The position numbers and the translations under genes are program-made. DNA of 64,000 nt from Leptotrichia sp. oral taxon 498 (lineage in GTDB: Bacteria > Fusobacteriota > Fusobacteriia > Fusobacteriales > Leptotrichiaceae), in assembly GCF_002240055.1 (NCBI RefSeq), contig NZ_CP016753.1, forward strand, positions 1,302,001-1,366,000, in the 5' to 3' direction. The notes beneath the pieces are model-generated. The model did not search any database and was not told where the DNA came from. It saw nothing but the letters and a program-made list of their open reading frames with translations. This document shows, in pieces, positions 8,602-16,001 of the stretch; position 1 is the first letter of the stretch, and every line of letters begins with the position of its first letter.

Positions 8602-9294
8602 ATGACGAGTTTTAAATATTATAGAAAAAATGATATAGAAAAGAAATTGGAAAAAGCTAGATTTAGACCTTTGGATGTGATGGTAACAGGAGTAACAGGA
8701 GCAGGTAAATCGACAACATTAAATACAATTTTTAAAAAAAATGTGGCAACGGTTGGTAACGGTGTGGATCCTGAAACAATGGATTTAGATTCTTATTCGT
8801 TAAATGATGTATTTAGATTGTGGGATACTCCTGGATTAGGAGATGGTGTTGCGAATGATGAGATTCATAAAAGAAAATTGGTAGATTTGCTGTATAAAAC
8901 TTATTCATTAGATGGAAATATTTATGGTTGGATAGATTCGGCAATTGTGGTTTTAGAAGGTTTGAATAGAGATATGGGAAGTACGTATACATTGTTAAAT
9001 GAGGTAATAGTTCCAAATATACAGGCAGATAGAATATTGGTAGTGATTAATCAAGCAGATATGGCGATGAAAGGCAGACATTGGAATAAGGAAACAAATA
9101 GACCGGATGAAGTGTTAGTAGATTTTTTAGAAAAACAAGCGTTATCTATACAAAATAGGGTAAAAGAAACAACAGGAGTAACAATAAGAAAACCAGTATA
9201 TTATTCAGCAGAATATGGTTATAATATAGAAAAATTATTAGATTTCATAATAGATAATATGATTGTAGAGAGAAGACCGTTAGTTAGAGCATAA
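8602..9294 (+). CDS. P-loop GTPase, tailless form, CRISPR-island accessory protein
   Basis: The 230-residue protein has all G motifs: GVTGAGKST (G1), WDTPGLGDG (G3), NQADMAMKG (G4) and a YYSAEYG region in the G5 position. It resembles the YeeP/Era-like predicted GTPases of unknown role. It is clearly related to the GTPases at 9619 and 20534 over the G domain but stops after it (ERRPLVRA) and lacks their hydrophobic glycine-rich tail. An ATG at 8602 fits GGAG 11 bp upstream; a TTG at 8596 is also possible. It is preceded by two composite promoters shared with the other island genes. A defence role is inferred from that position and regulation. Confidence 0.85.
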   Translation: MTSFKYYRKNDIEKKLEKARFRPLDVMVTGVTGAGKSTTLNTIFKKNVATVGNGVDPETMDLDSYSLNDVFRLWDTPGLGDGVANDEIHKRKLVDLLYKTYSLDGNIYGWIDSAIVVLEGLNRDMGSTYTLLNEVIVPNIQADRILVVINQADMAMKGRHWNKETNRPDEVLVDFLEKQALSIQNRVKETTGVTIRKPVYYSAEYGYNIEKLLDFIIDNMIVERRPLVRA

Positions 9295-9441
9295 TGTAGA
9301 TATTAAATTTTCTTTGGAGTGGTGAATGCTGAAACTTGGGTATAAAAAATTGTTTTTGTAAGTTAATTAAAAAGAAAAATGAGTTATTTAAAAATGTTAT
9401 CATAAGTTATAATAAAAATTTGATTTTTGGAGGAATGAAAT

Positions 9442-9546
9442 ATGGGAAGATTGATTAGGGAAAATGAAATGAGATATTATGGAGTTAAAATAAAAAGAGA
9501 TAAACAAATTTTAGGAAATAAATTGATGTATTCAAGCAAAAAATAG
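9442..9546 (+). CDS. Candidate 34-residue basic small protein
   Basis: A short frame starts with ATG eight bases after a strong GGAGG (9429-9433). Upstream, 9408-9413 is a TATAAT with several GTTA motifs before it, though not at the exact composite spacing. The product is rich in Lys and Arg, with MRYYGVKIKRDK in the middle, and has no recognised domain. It lies between two GTPase genes in a 320-bp gap that is otherwise empty. It could be a real small protein or the remains of a longer gene; only the good ribosome site supports translation. Confidence 0.35.
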   Translation: MGRLIRENEMRYYGVKIKRDKQILGNKLMYSSKK

Positions 9547-9588
9547 GATAAATTTTTGAAAAATAGTTTATGGTTAGAGAGTTATAAT
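9542..9588 (+). promoter_or_regulatory. Degenerate composite promoter before the second GTPase gene
   Basis: AATAGGATA and AATAGTTTA lie about 20 bp apart, and TATAAT at 9583-9588 starts about 12 bp after the second. Both the boxes and the spacing deviate by one or two positions from the other seven copies, so this is a weaker match. A GGTTA at 9572-9576 lies in the spacer. Confidence 0.35.
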
Positions 9589-9618
9589 AAAAATAAATAA
9601 AAGAAAGAGGTATTGATT

Positions 9619-10623
9619 ATGGCAAGAAATATATTTAAGGAAATTGAAAGAAGAGTAATGAATGAACAAATGGATGAAACGACGAGACAAAAATTATTGG
9701 GTAATTTATTGAGAATGAAGGAGCAAAAAATTAATTTAATGATTACGGGTGCAACAGGAGTGGGGAAAAGTAGTACTATTAATGCGTTGTTTGGAGAAGA
9801 AGTAGCAAAAGTAGGAACAAGTGTAAATCCAGAAACAATGGGAATTGACAAATATGAGTTGGATAATTTAGTAATATGGGACACTCCAGGATTAGGTGAT
9901 GGAAGAGAAGCTGATAACAGACATAGTAAAATAATAATTGATAAGCTTTATGAAAAAGATAGAAATGGGAATTTGTTAATTGATTTGGTTTTGGTAATAT
10001 TGGATGGTAGCAGTAGAGATTTAGGGACATCGTATGAATTAATAAATAGTGTGATTATACCAAATTTGGGGGAAAATAAGAAAAATAGAATATTAGTGGC
10101 GATTAATCAGGCAGATGTAGCGATGAAGGGAAAATATTGGAATGCACAAGAAAACCAACCTGAGAGAAAACTACAAGATTTTTTGGAAGATAAAGTTGCA
10201 TCAGTGAGAAGAAGAATTAAAGAAGCTACAGGAATAGATGTTGAACCGATTTACTACAGTGCTGGCGACAAAGAAGAAGGATATATGCAACAAAAACCGT
10301 ACAATTTATCAAAACTATTATACTACATATTACAACATACACCAGAAGAAAAAAGATTAGTTTATGCACAAAATATTAATAAAGAAGAAGCTATGTGGAA
10401 AGACAATGATGATTTACAAGATTACAGAGCGGGAGTTTTAGAAAAATTTGTGGAATCAGTAACAAGAGGAATGGCAATAGGTGGAACAATAGGTCAAGCA
10501 ATAGGAAGTTTAGTAGGATTAGGTTCAGTTGGAAGAGTAATAGGTACAGTAGGTGGAGCAATAGTTGGAGTAGGAGCAAATATAATTAGTGGAGTTGTTG
10601 ATTTTTTTGAAGGAATATTTTAG
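9619..10623 (+). CDS. P-loop GTPase with C-terminal glycine-zipper tail
   Basis: This 334-residue protein has G1 GATGVGKSST, G3 WDTPGLGDG and G4 NQADVAMKGKYWN. After the G domain (about residues 30-235) and a linker with MWKDNDDLQDYR comes a hydrophobic Gly/Ala-rich stretch from about residue 280 (GMAIGGTIGQAIGSLVG, then GTVGGAIVGVG) ending in VVDFFEGIF. Glycine-zipper segments of this kind often insert into membranes. It is a close paralogue of the GTPase at 20534. The ATG at 9619 is chosen because AGAGG lies 8 bases upstream; an in-frame TTG at 9613 is closer than ideal. It belongs to the YeeP-like predicted GTPases. A membrane-remodelling or pore-forming immune role, like eukaryotic interferon-induced GTPases, is an analogy only. 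Confidence 0.87.
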   Translation: MARNIFKEIERRVMNEQMDETTRQKLLGNLLRMKEQKINLMITGATGVGKSSTINALFGEEVAKVGTSVNPETMGIDKYELDNLVIWDTPGLGDGREADNRHSKIIIDKLYEKDRNGNLLIDLVLVILDGSSRDLGTSYELINSVIIPNLGENKKNRILVAINQADVAMKGKYWNAQENQPERKLQDFLEDKVASVRRRIKEATGIDVEPIYYSAGDKEEGYMQQKPYNLSKLLYYILQHTPEEKRLVYAQNINKEEAMWKDNDDLQDYRAGVLEKFVESVTRGMAIGGTIGQAIGSLVGLGSVGRVIGTVGGAIVGVGANIISGVVDFFEGIF

Positions 10624-10659
10624 AAGATAAATAGAGGGTTTGGGTGGGTGGGAATAAAA

Positions 10660-10706
10660 AGTTGGTGAAAAAATTACATAAATAAGTTATTGAATTAATA
10701 TATAAT
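10660..10706 (+). promoter_or_regulatory. Composite promoter E for the small tail protein
   Basis: AATAAGTTA (10681-10689) ends 11 bp before TATAAT (10701-10706). The upstream box is weaker (AGTTGGTGA, 10660-10668) but lies exactly 21 bp before the good one. The next gene starts 30 bp after the -10. Confidence 0.55.
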
Positions 10707-10736
10707 GAATCTAAAATAAAAAAGGAGGTGATAAAA

Positions 10737-10937
10737 ATGACAGGAATTGAAGAAACAGTAGGCACAGTATTATTAGTAACAGCAGGCGTAGTTGCAGTGG
10801 CAGAAGGTGTAAATGAAACAGCAAAATTATTGAATGAAACAGTGAATACAGCAGATGAAATGTTTACAACAATGGGAAATATGGCAGAAGATTTTTGTAA
10901 CGAAGTGTCTAATTTTTTTGATAGTTTTTGTTGGTAG
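10737..10937 (+). CDS. Small hydrophobic protein resembling the GTPase tails
   Basis: This 66-residue protein consists of a hydrophobic Val/Ala/Gly stretch (GTVLLVTAGVVAVAEGVNET), an amphipathic middle and an aromatic end SNFFDSFCW. The end resembles those of the GTPases at 9619 (DFFEGIF) and 20534 (GSFFSGWF), and the ALA/VAL-rich part resembles the start of the 20534 tail (AEGVANVVNGVANVV). It therefore looks like a free GTPase tail, able to contact membrane or to co-assemble with the GTPases. The ATG at 10737 follows a strong AGGAGGTG by seven bases; a GTG inside that site (10728) is rejected. It has its own composite promoter. Confidence 0.7.
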   Translation: MTGIEETVGTVLLVTAGVVAVAEGVNETAKLLNETVNTADEMFTTMGNMAEDFCNEVSNFFDSFCW

Positions 10938-11023
10938 GCTTTAAGAAAAGTAGTGATTCTGCTTTAAAGGAGGATTTTATCTAAATTTGGAGTGGAATTG
11001 CTACGATTTAAATTGCCAGTATA

Positions 11024-11051
11024 TTGATTTTTAAAATAAATGCGGTAAAAT
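11024..11051 (+). promoter_or_regulatory. Promoter of the CARF effector genes
   Basis: TTGATT (11024-11029) and TAAAAT (11046-11051) are spaced by 16 bp. Unlike the neighbouring genes there are no AATRRGTTA boxes, so the CARF-HEPN gene at 11107 seems to be under a standard promoter. The start codon is 56 bp downstream. Confidence 0.45.
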
Positions 11052-11106
11052 AATATTATTGAGAATAATTCAGAAAAAGAAAAATTATAATTAGAAGGAG
11101 AAAAAG

Positions 11107-13221
11107 ATGGCTAAAATATTGATAGCAGGGTTGGGGAAAGGGATGATAGATCGTAACAGTGAAGAAAGAGACTACAGAAAAGCAGATTATAAAATAAAAA
11201 TTGAGGAAACAGGAGAATATAAAATTTATAGAGATGAATATTTTGTAACATCGGTATTAGAAAAACATTATGATATAGATAAAACAATATATATTGGAAC
11301 AGCAGGGTCGATGTGGGATAAACTTTATACACATTATTGTAAGAAAAATGGATTTTCCACTGAAAGTGAAGAATATGAAAAATATAGAGATGAATTGAGA
11401 AATGTTACTAAAAATGCGAATAAGAATACAGATGTTTTAAATATAAACAGTGAAAAATTTAATTCTATATTTGAGAATACAGAAAAAAAAGTACAAATAA
11501 TAGTAACAAAATATGGAATGAATAAAAATGAAATATTTGAAAACTTTAATAAAATTATAGAAATCGTAAATTCTTTAAATAAAGAAGATGAAATTTATTT
11601 GGATATAACCCATTCTTTCAGATCAAATGCAATGTGGATATTTTTAGTGATGAACTATATTACAGAAGTTATTGATAAAAATATAAGAATAAAAATGATA
11701 ACATATGGAATGCTGGAAGAAATGGATGATGATGAAACAGAAAAAGATTTAAATGGGAATCCTTTAAAAGTAGCTCCAATAATTAATTTGAAATCATTTT
11801 TTGACTTAATGAAGTGGATAAAAGGAGCGAATGCTTTTAAGCAATATGGGAATACTTATGAATTTTTAGATATGATTGAAGATAATAAGTTGAAAAATAC
11901 ATTGGAAGAATTTTCAAATTCAATGAATATGAACTATATTGGGAATATAAAAGAAAATATCGGAAAAATTAATCAAATGGAAAAAACAATAAAAACATTA
12001 GATGGACCTGCCAAACTATTATTACCAGATATTTTAGAAAGATTTGCACAAAATTTTGGTGAGAAGCAGGAGACATTTGAGATATTATTAGGTTTAGCGG
12101 AATGGCACTATAATCAAAAAAGATATTCAATGAGTTATGTAAATATTATTGAAGCTATTTATACTTTTACAGGAAAAATTTTAGAAGTTGAAGATATAAA
12201 TAAAGGTAAAGAAGTATTGAGAGAATGGATAAATAGAATAACTGAAGAAAATAAAATAAAATATAAAGATTTGTCAGAAAAAGAAATAAATAATAGAATA
12301 AAATTAAGTGAAATTTTTGAAAGTTCTAGAGTTATTAGAAATAATATTTCGCATACATTGGAAAGTAGAGCAGAAATGCAAGAAATTATTTCAAAAATCC
12401 CAGAAAATATACAAAAATTAAGAGAAATATTTAAAACTGAATATAAAAAAGGTGAGATTCATAAGTCACAAGATTTGAAAATGCAACAGACATATACTTT
12501 TTTAGAAAAATTAGCTGAAAATGGTCAGTTTGCAGAAATTGGTAGAGTTGCATCTAATGGAATTTATGATTTTTTGTTTGAGGAACTTGGAGTACAAAAG
12601 TCAGGAGAGAATAAAAATGTTGTAAAAAATTGGCTGGATAATAAAAGAGGAAATTTTGAAAAAGAATTAGAAAAAGGGCAATTATCTGAATTAATGAAGT
12701 TGTTTTTAGAAGTTAAAAATAATAGTAGAAGTATTACAAGAAAAGAAATAATTAAGAAGATAAGACACTTACAAAATATATTAACGAAAAAGTCATTTTT
12801 GGAAGCCATTGAAAATGTAAATTTAAATGATAAAAGAAGTTCTCAAACACAACAAGTGCCTAAAATAAATGTAAATAAAGAAGACAGAAAAATTTTAGTA
12901 TTTAAAGAAATATTTGGAGAGCAAGAAAAAAAAGAAGTAATAAAAAAATATAAGATAAAAAGAATAAGCAAATTGAGTAGTGAAATTGCAAAAGAATGGC
13001 AAAATCTTGAAAATGATAGCAACAAAGAAAAAAATATAAAAAGATTTAAAGATATAATAGACAGAAATATTGATTCAGGTGATATTTTATTGATAGAAGG
13101 AGAAGTTGGGATAACTTTTGAATTGGTAAATTGGGCAAAAGAAAAAGGAATTATTGCAATTTATGGAGTTGAGAAAGTGACTGATAATTTTTTACTTAAA
13201 GTAGAATTTTATGAATATTAA
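11107..13221 (+). CDS. csx1: CARF-HEPN ribonuclease (Csx1/Csx2 family) fused to a Csx20-like domain
   Basis: This 704-residue protein has an N-terminal CARF domain with GTAGSMWDKL (about residue 63) and the DxTH signature DITHSFRSNAM (Asp166). That is typical of the TM1812/Csx1-Csx2 family, which binds cyclic oligoadenylate made by Cas10. A helical HEPN domain follows with the RX4H ribonuclease motif RNNISH (Arg411-His416). The last 110 residues (594-704) match the separate Csx20-like protein encoded next, including LSSEIAKEW, DILLIEGE and GITFELVNW, but the SHxLT motif of the free protein is lost here (FKEIFG). Csx20 proteins are reported as a ring-nuclease family. So this is a nuclease carrying a possible off-switch or a sensor for its own ligand. 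AGAAGGAG precedes the ATG. Confidence 0.85.
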   Translation: MAKILIAGLGKGMIDRNSEERDYRKADYKIKIEETGEYKIYRDEYFVTSVLEKHYDIDKTIYIGTAGSMWDKLYTHYCKKNGFSTESEEYEKYRDELRNVTKNANKNTDVLNINSEKFNSIFENTEKKVQIIVTKYGMNKNEIFENFNKIIEIVNSLNKEDEIYLDITHSFRSNAMWIFLVMNYITEVIDKNIRIKMITYGMLEEMDDDETEKDLNGNPLKVAPIINLKSFFDLMKWIKGANAFKQYGNTYEFLDMIEDNKLKNTLEEFSNSMNMNYIGNIKENIGKINQMEKTIKTLDGPAKLLLPDILERFAQNFGEKQETFEILLGLAEWHYNQKRYSMSYVNIIEAIYTFTGKILEVEDINKGKEVLREWINRITEENKIKYKDLSEKEINNRIKLSEIFESSRVIRNNISHTLESRAEMQEIISKIPENIQKLREIFKTEYKKGEIHKSQDLKMQQTYTFLEKLAENGQFAEIGRVASNGIYDFLFEELGVQKSGENKNVVKNWLDNKRGNFEKELEKGQLSELMKLFLEVKNNSRSITRKEIIKKIRHLQNILTKKSFLEAIENVNLNDKRSSQTQQVPKINVNKEDRKILVFKEIFGEQEKKEVIKKYKIKRISKLSSEIAKEWQNLENDSNKEKNIKRFKDIIDRNIDSGDILLIEGEVGITFELVNWAKEKGIIAIYGVEKVTDNFLLKVEFYEY

Positions 13222-13328
13222 ATTTCAAAATTATGTTATAGGAATTTTTGTGATTTTAAATAGTTATGTAAAATAAAGAAGTTTGAAAGTTTAGTTTGGA
13301 ATATAGAAAAATTGAGGGAGATGATATT

Positions 13329-13712
13329 ATGGAGAGAAAAGCACTTTTACTATTTTCACATCAGTTGACGGAAAACCAAGAAAAAGAATTGGTAGAAAAT
13401 TTTAAGGTAAAAAAAATAATAAGTTTGTCTAGTGAATTACAAAAAATGTGGTCAAATGTATCAATTAAGGAAAATTATAAAGAAAATCTTGAAAAAATAA
13501 AAAAATATATTGAAGAAAATTTTAATGAAAATGATGTGATGTTGGTTCAAGGCAATTGGGGATATACATATAATATCGTTAAATGGTCGATAGAAAAGAA
13601 ATTGGTTCCTGTGTATAGTTATACTGAAAGAAATGTTGAAGAAATAAAAGATGGGGAAAATGTGAAGAAGATTAGTTATTTTAAACATGTGAAGTTTATT
13701 GAGTATGAGTAG
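13329..13712 (+). CDS. csx20: Csx20-family protein, candidate ring nuclease
   Basis: The 127-residue product begins ERKALLLFSHQLTENQEKEL, the characteristic opening of Csx20 with the SHxLT motif. It continues with ISLSSELQKMW, DVMLVQGNWGYTYNIVKW and a short C-terminal beta region. Csx20 occurs in type III loci and is reported to degrade cyclic oligoadenylate, which would turn the CARF effectors off. Its near copy is fused to the upstream CARF-HEPN protein. The ATG at 13329 is eight bases after GAGGGAG; an upstream in-frame start at 13296 has no ribosome site. It lies between two CARF-HEPN genes. Confidence 0.75.
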   Translation: MERKALLLFSHQLTENQEKELVENFKVKKIISLSSELQKMWSNVSIKENYKENLEKIKKYIEENFNENDVMLVQGNWGYTYNIVKWSIEKKLVPVYSYTERNVEEIKDGENVKKISYFKHVKFIEYE

Positions 13713-13757
13713 TAATAAAAAATAAATTTTCGATAAATTTATAGAAAGAAGGAAAAA

Positions 13758-15890
13758 ATGGAAAATAATATTTTAATAATGTCTTTATCAAATAATCTTG
13801 AAAAAAATATAGAAAAAGCAAAAAAAAATAAAAAAGAATACAGATGGGAAAATAAAAAATATGATTTGGAAAAATATGAGTATTTGACAAAAGTATATTT
13901 AGAAGAATTAAAACCTAATAAAATAATAGTTTTTGGAACAGATCAAAGTAGTTGGAATTATTTATATAATTTATTAAACGAGTATTTTTATTCTGAAAAA
14001 GAAGATGTTGTTTTTCTAGAAGAACAAAAAAATGATGTTGAATATATAAGAAAAGTTTTTAAAGAAAGATTTCCAGATAAATGTAAAATATTTTTTATAG
14101 AAAGTAAAAATAAATTTGATAACGAAAATATTGTTTCAGATTTAGTTTTTCAAATAGAAGAGATAAAAAATATATTAGATGAACAAAGCAGAAGCAAAGT
14201 TTATGTTGATATAACTGGTGGTCTTAGAATAATGTATATGTCATTAGTTTCAATCATCAATATTTTAAAAATGTACTATAGTCAATTGAATTTAAAAGTA
14301 CTGTATTCCCAAAATGACATAAATACAGATTATTTCCAAATAATAGATATAACAAATGTGCTAGAAAAATTGGATTTTGTAGACGCTGTTAGTTCTTTTA
14401 CAAAATATGGAAGCATTGCTAAATTGCGAGATATCATTCAAAATGAAGCTTTATTGAATAAACTAGAAGAATTGTATATAAAGTTACAATTTAATTTAAA
14501 AAATATAGATGACACTTATAAAACTTTGACAGAAATAAAGGGAAAAAATGAAAATGAAAAAATTTTAAAAGAAAGAGTTAAAAAATTAAAAACATTAAAA
14601 AATGAGAAATACCATAATAAAGTAAAAAATTATGGTTTAGAAATAGTAAATAAGTATGAAAGTGATAATATAAAATATAAAAATTTAAAAGATAAAAGAA
14701 ATAAAATTGTTCACCCACTAAATAAATTAGGGGAATATATAACAAATATTACTAATAATAAAAATTTACACAAAAAAAGAATTTTAATTTGGAATTTAGG
14801 ATCAGGCGAATCAGGAAAAGGATACAAAGAAGTATTATATTCTTATTCAGATAACGAAAAATCAGCCGACATAATAACACGTTATACATTTGAGTCTTAT
14901 CTAGAGGATTATAATCAAATTTATATTTTTGGACTTGAAACAGGGAAATGGGATATTTTAACAGAAGATTTTAAAAATAAAGGTATAATGTTACCAAACG
15001 ATAAAATAAAATATGTTCAAATTGATAATTTCGGAGATATAGATGAATTGAATCTAAAGATAGAAAATGAAATAAAGATAAAAAAACAAGAAATAATAGA
15101 AATAGATATGGATATTACTCATTCATTTAGAAATATTCCGTTTAATTTGTTGACTTCCTTGAGATTGTTTGAATTGTTAAATGATAATATTGTACTTCGT
15201 TCGATTTATTATGGAGAAAGAATATTAAACTCTGAATATGGAAGTATTTATAAAATACCAATTTTAGAAATAATTAATTTGTATAAATCAATAGTAGAAT
15301 TTAAAGATTATACGAAGTATACAAATTTTTTAGAAAATACTAAAATGATAGATGAAAAATTATTAAAAATTATGAGAAAAATTTCAGAAGCATATACATA
15401 TAATGAATATAGAAAGATTATAGAAATATCTAAAGAATTTGAAAAAGTAAATAATAAAGAATTAGATTTAATAAATAAAAAAATATATGAAATTATAGAA
15501 GTAAAATTAATAAAAAATGAAACATATGAAGAATTAATGAAATTTGTAAAAAATCAGAAAAATTCTAAAAATTATGCATTGGCGTCATTTTTCTTAATAG
15601 ATATTTACAAATATAAAATTTTTAAAATTGATTCAAAAGAAAAAAGCGAAACTTTTTATAAAAAAATAGAAAAGTTGAAAAATAAATATGTAGATAATAA
15701 ATTAAAAAAATTAATTGATTGTTTAAATAAATTAAATAATATAAGAAATTATGCAGGACATATTAATATTAGAGAGGAAGTAAATCTAATTAATTTTTCA
15801 GATTCATTAGAAAAAGCAATTAAAATTATGAATAAATTAACTTTAAAAGATATTGAAAAATATGAGAAAGAATACGAAGCAATAGAATAA
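13758..15890 (+). CDS. One-chain tandem CARF-HEPN-CARF-HEPN effector
   Basis: The 710-residue protein contains the CARF-HEPN unit twice. Half one: ILIMSLSNNLEKN at the start, IIVFGTDQSSWNYLYNLL, the CARF motif DITGGLRIMYMSL (Asp151) and HEPN RNKIVH (Arg314-His319). Half two: RILIWNLGSGESGKGY (from about 337), IYIFGLETGKWDIL, DITHSFRNIPFNLL (Asp452) and HEPN RNYAGH (Arg663-His668). Csx1/Csm6 enzymes normally dimerise to form the ligand pocket and the paired RNase site, so this chain could form both alone. Both RX4H motifs are intact. AAAGAAGGA precedes the ATG. It should cut RNA after cyclic oligoadenylate binding; ligand size cannot be told from sequence. Confidence 0.8.
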   Translation: MENNILIMSLSNNLEKNIEKAKKNKKEYRWENKKYDLEKYEYLTKVYLEELKPNKIIVFGTDQSSWNYLYNLLNEYFYSEKEDVVFLEEQKNDVEYIRKVFKERFPDKCKIFFIESKNKFDNENIVSDLVFQIEEIKNILDEQSRSKVYVDITGGLRIMYMSLVSIINILKMYYSQLNLKVLYSQNDINTDYFQIIDITNVLEKLDFVDAVSSFTKYGSIAKLRDIIQNEALLNKLEELYIKLQFNLKNIDDTYKTLTEIKGKNENEKILKERVKKLKTLKNEKYHNKVKNYGLEIVNKYESDNIKYKNLKDKRNKIVHPLNKLGEYITNITNNKNLHKKRILIWNLGSGESGKGYKEVLYSYSDNEKSADIITRYTFESYLEDYNQIYIFGLETGKWDILTEDFKNKGIMLPNDKIKYVQIDNFGDIDELNLKIENEIKIKKQEIIEIDMDITHSFRNIPFNLLTSLRLFELLNDNIVLRSIYYGERILNSEYGSIYKIPILEIINLYKSIVEFKDYTKYTNFLENTKMIDEKLLKIMRKISEAYTYNEYRKIIEISKEFEKVNNKELDLINKKIYEIIEVKLIKNETYEELMKFVKNQKNSKNYALASFFLIDIYKYKIFKIDSKEKSETFYKKIEKLKNKYVDNKLKKLIDCLNKLNNIRNYAGHINIREEVNLINFSDSLEKAIKIMNKLTLKDIEKYEKEYEAIE

Positions 15891-15927
15891 ATAAAATAAA
15901 AAATTATTTAGTATTTTATTAAATAGT

Positions 15928-15960
15928 GCAAGAACACTCGCGACTTTAGTCGTGGGAGGT
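15928..15960. repeat. Hairpin resembling an IS200/IS605 end
   Basis: CGCGACT and AGTCGTG pair around a TT loop inside AACACTCGCGACTTTAGTCG, followed by TGGGAGGTTC. The compact GC-rich hairpin stands out from the AT-rich surroundings and resembles the subterminal hairpins of IS605-type elements, such as the one at 60998-61019. No transposase is nearby, so it would be a remnant or a solo end. Confidence 0.35.
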
Positions 15961-16001
15961 TCAGATAGTTTAGAATGATGATACATAGGAGGAATTAAAA
16001 A

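Noticed and set aside
8596-8604. TTG starts six bases before the ATG in the three GTPase genes
   Set aside because: At 9613 and 20528 the ribosome site is too close to TTG while the ATG has normal spacing; the same choice was made for 8602, with less certainty.
9383-9413. Possible composite promoter before the 34-codon frame
   Set aside because: Several GTTA motifs and a TATAAT are present, but the box spacing (13 and 8) does not fit the 20-21/11 pattern.
9779-10030. Leu/Tyr/His-rich minus-strand frames opposite the GTPase genes
   Set aside because: They arise from purine-rich codons on the other strand; no start signals or domains.
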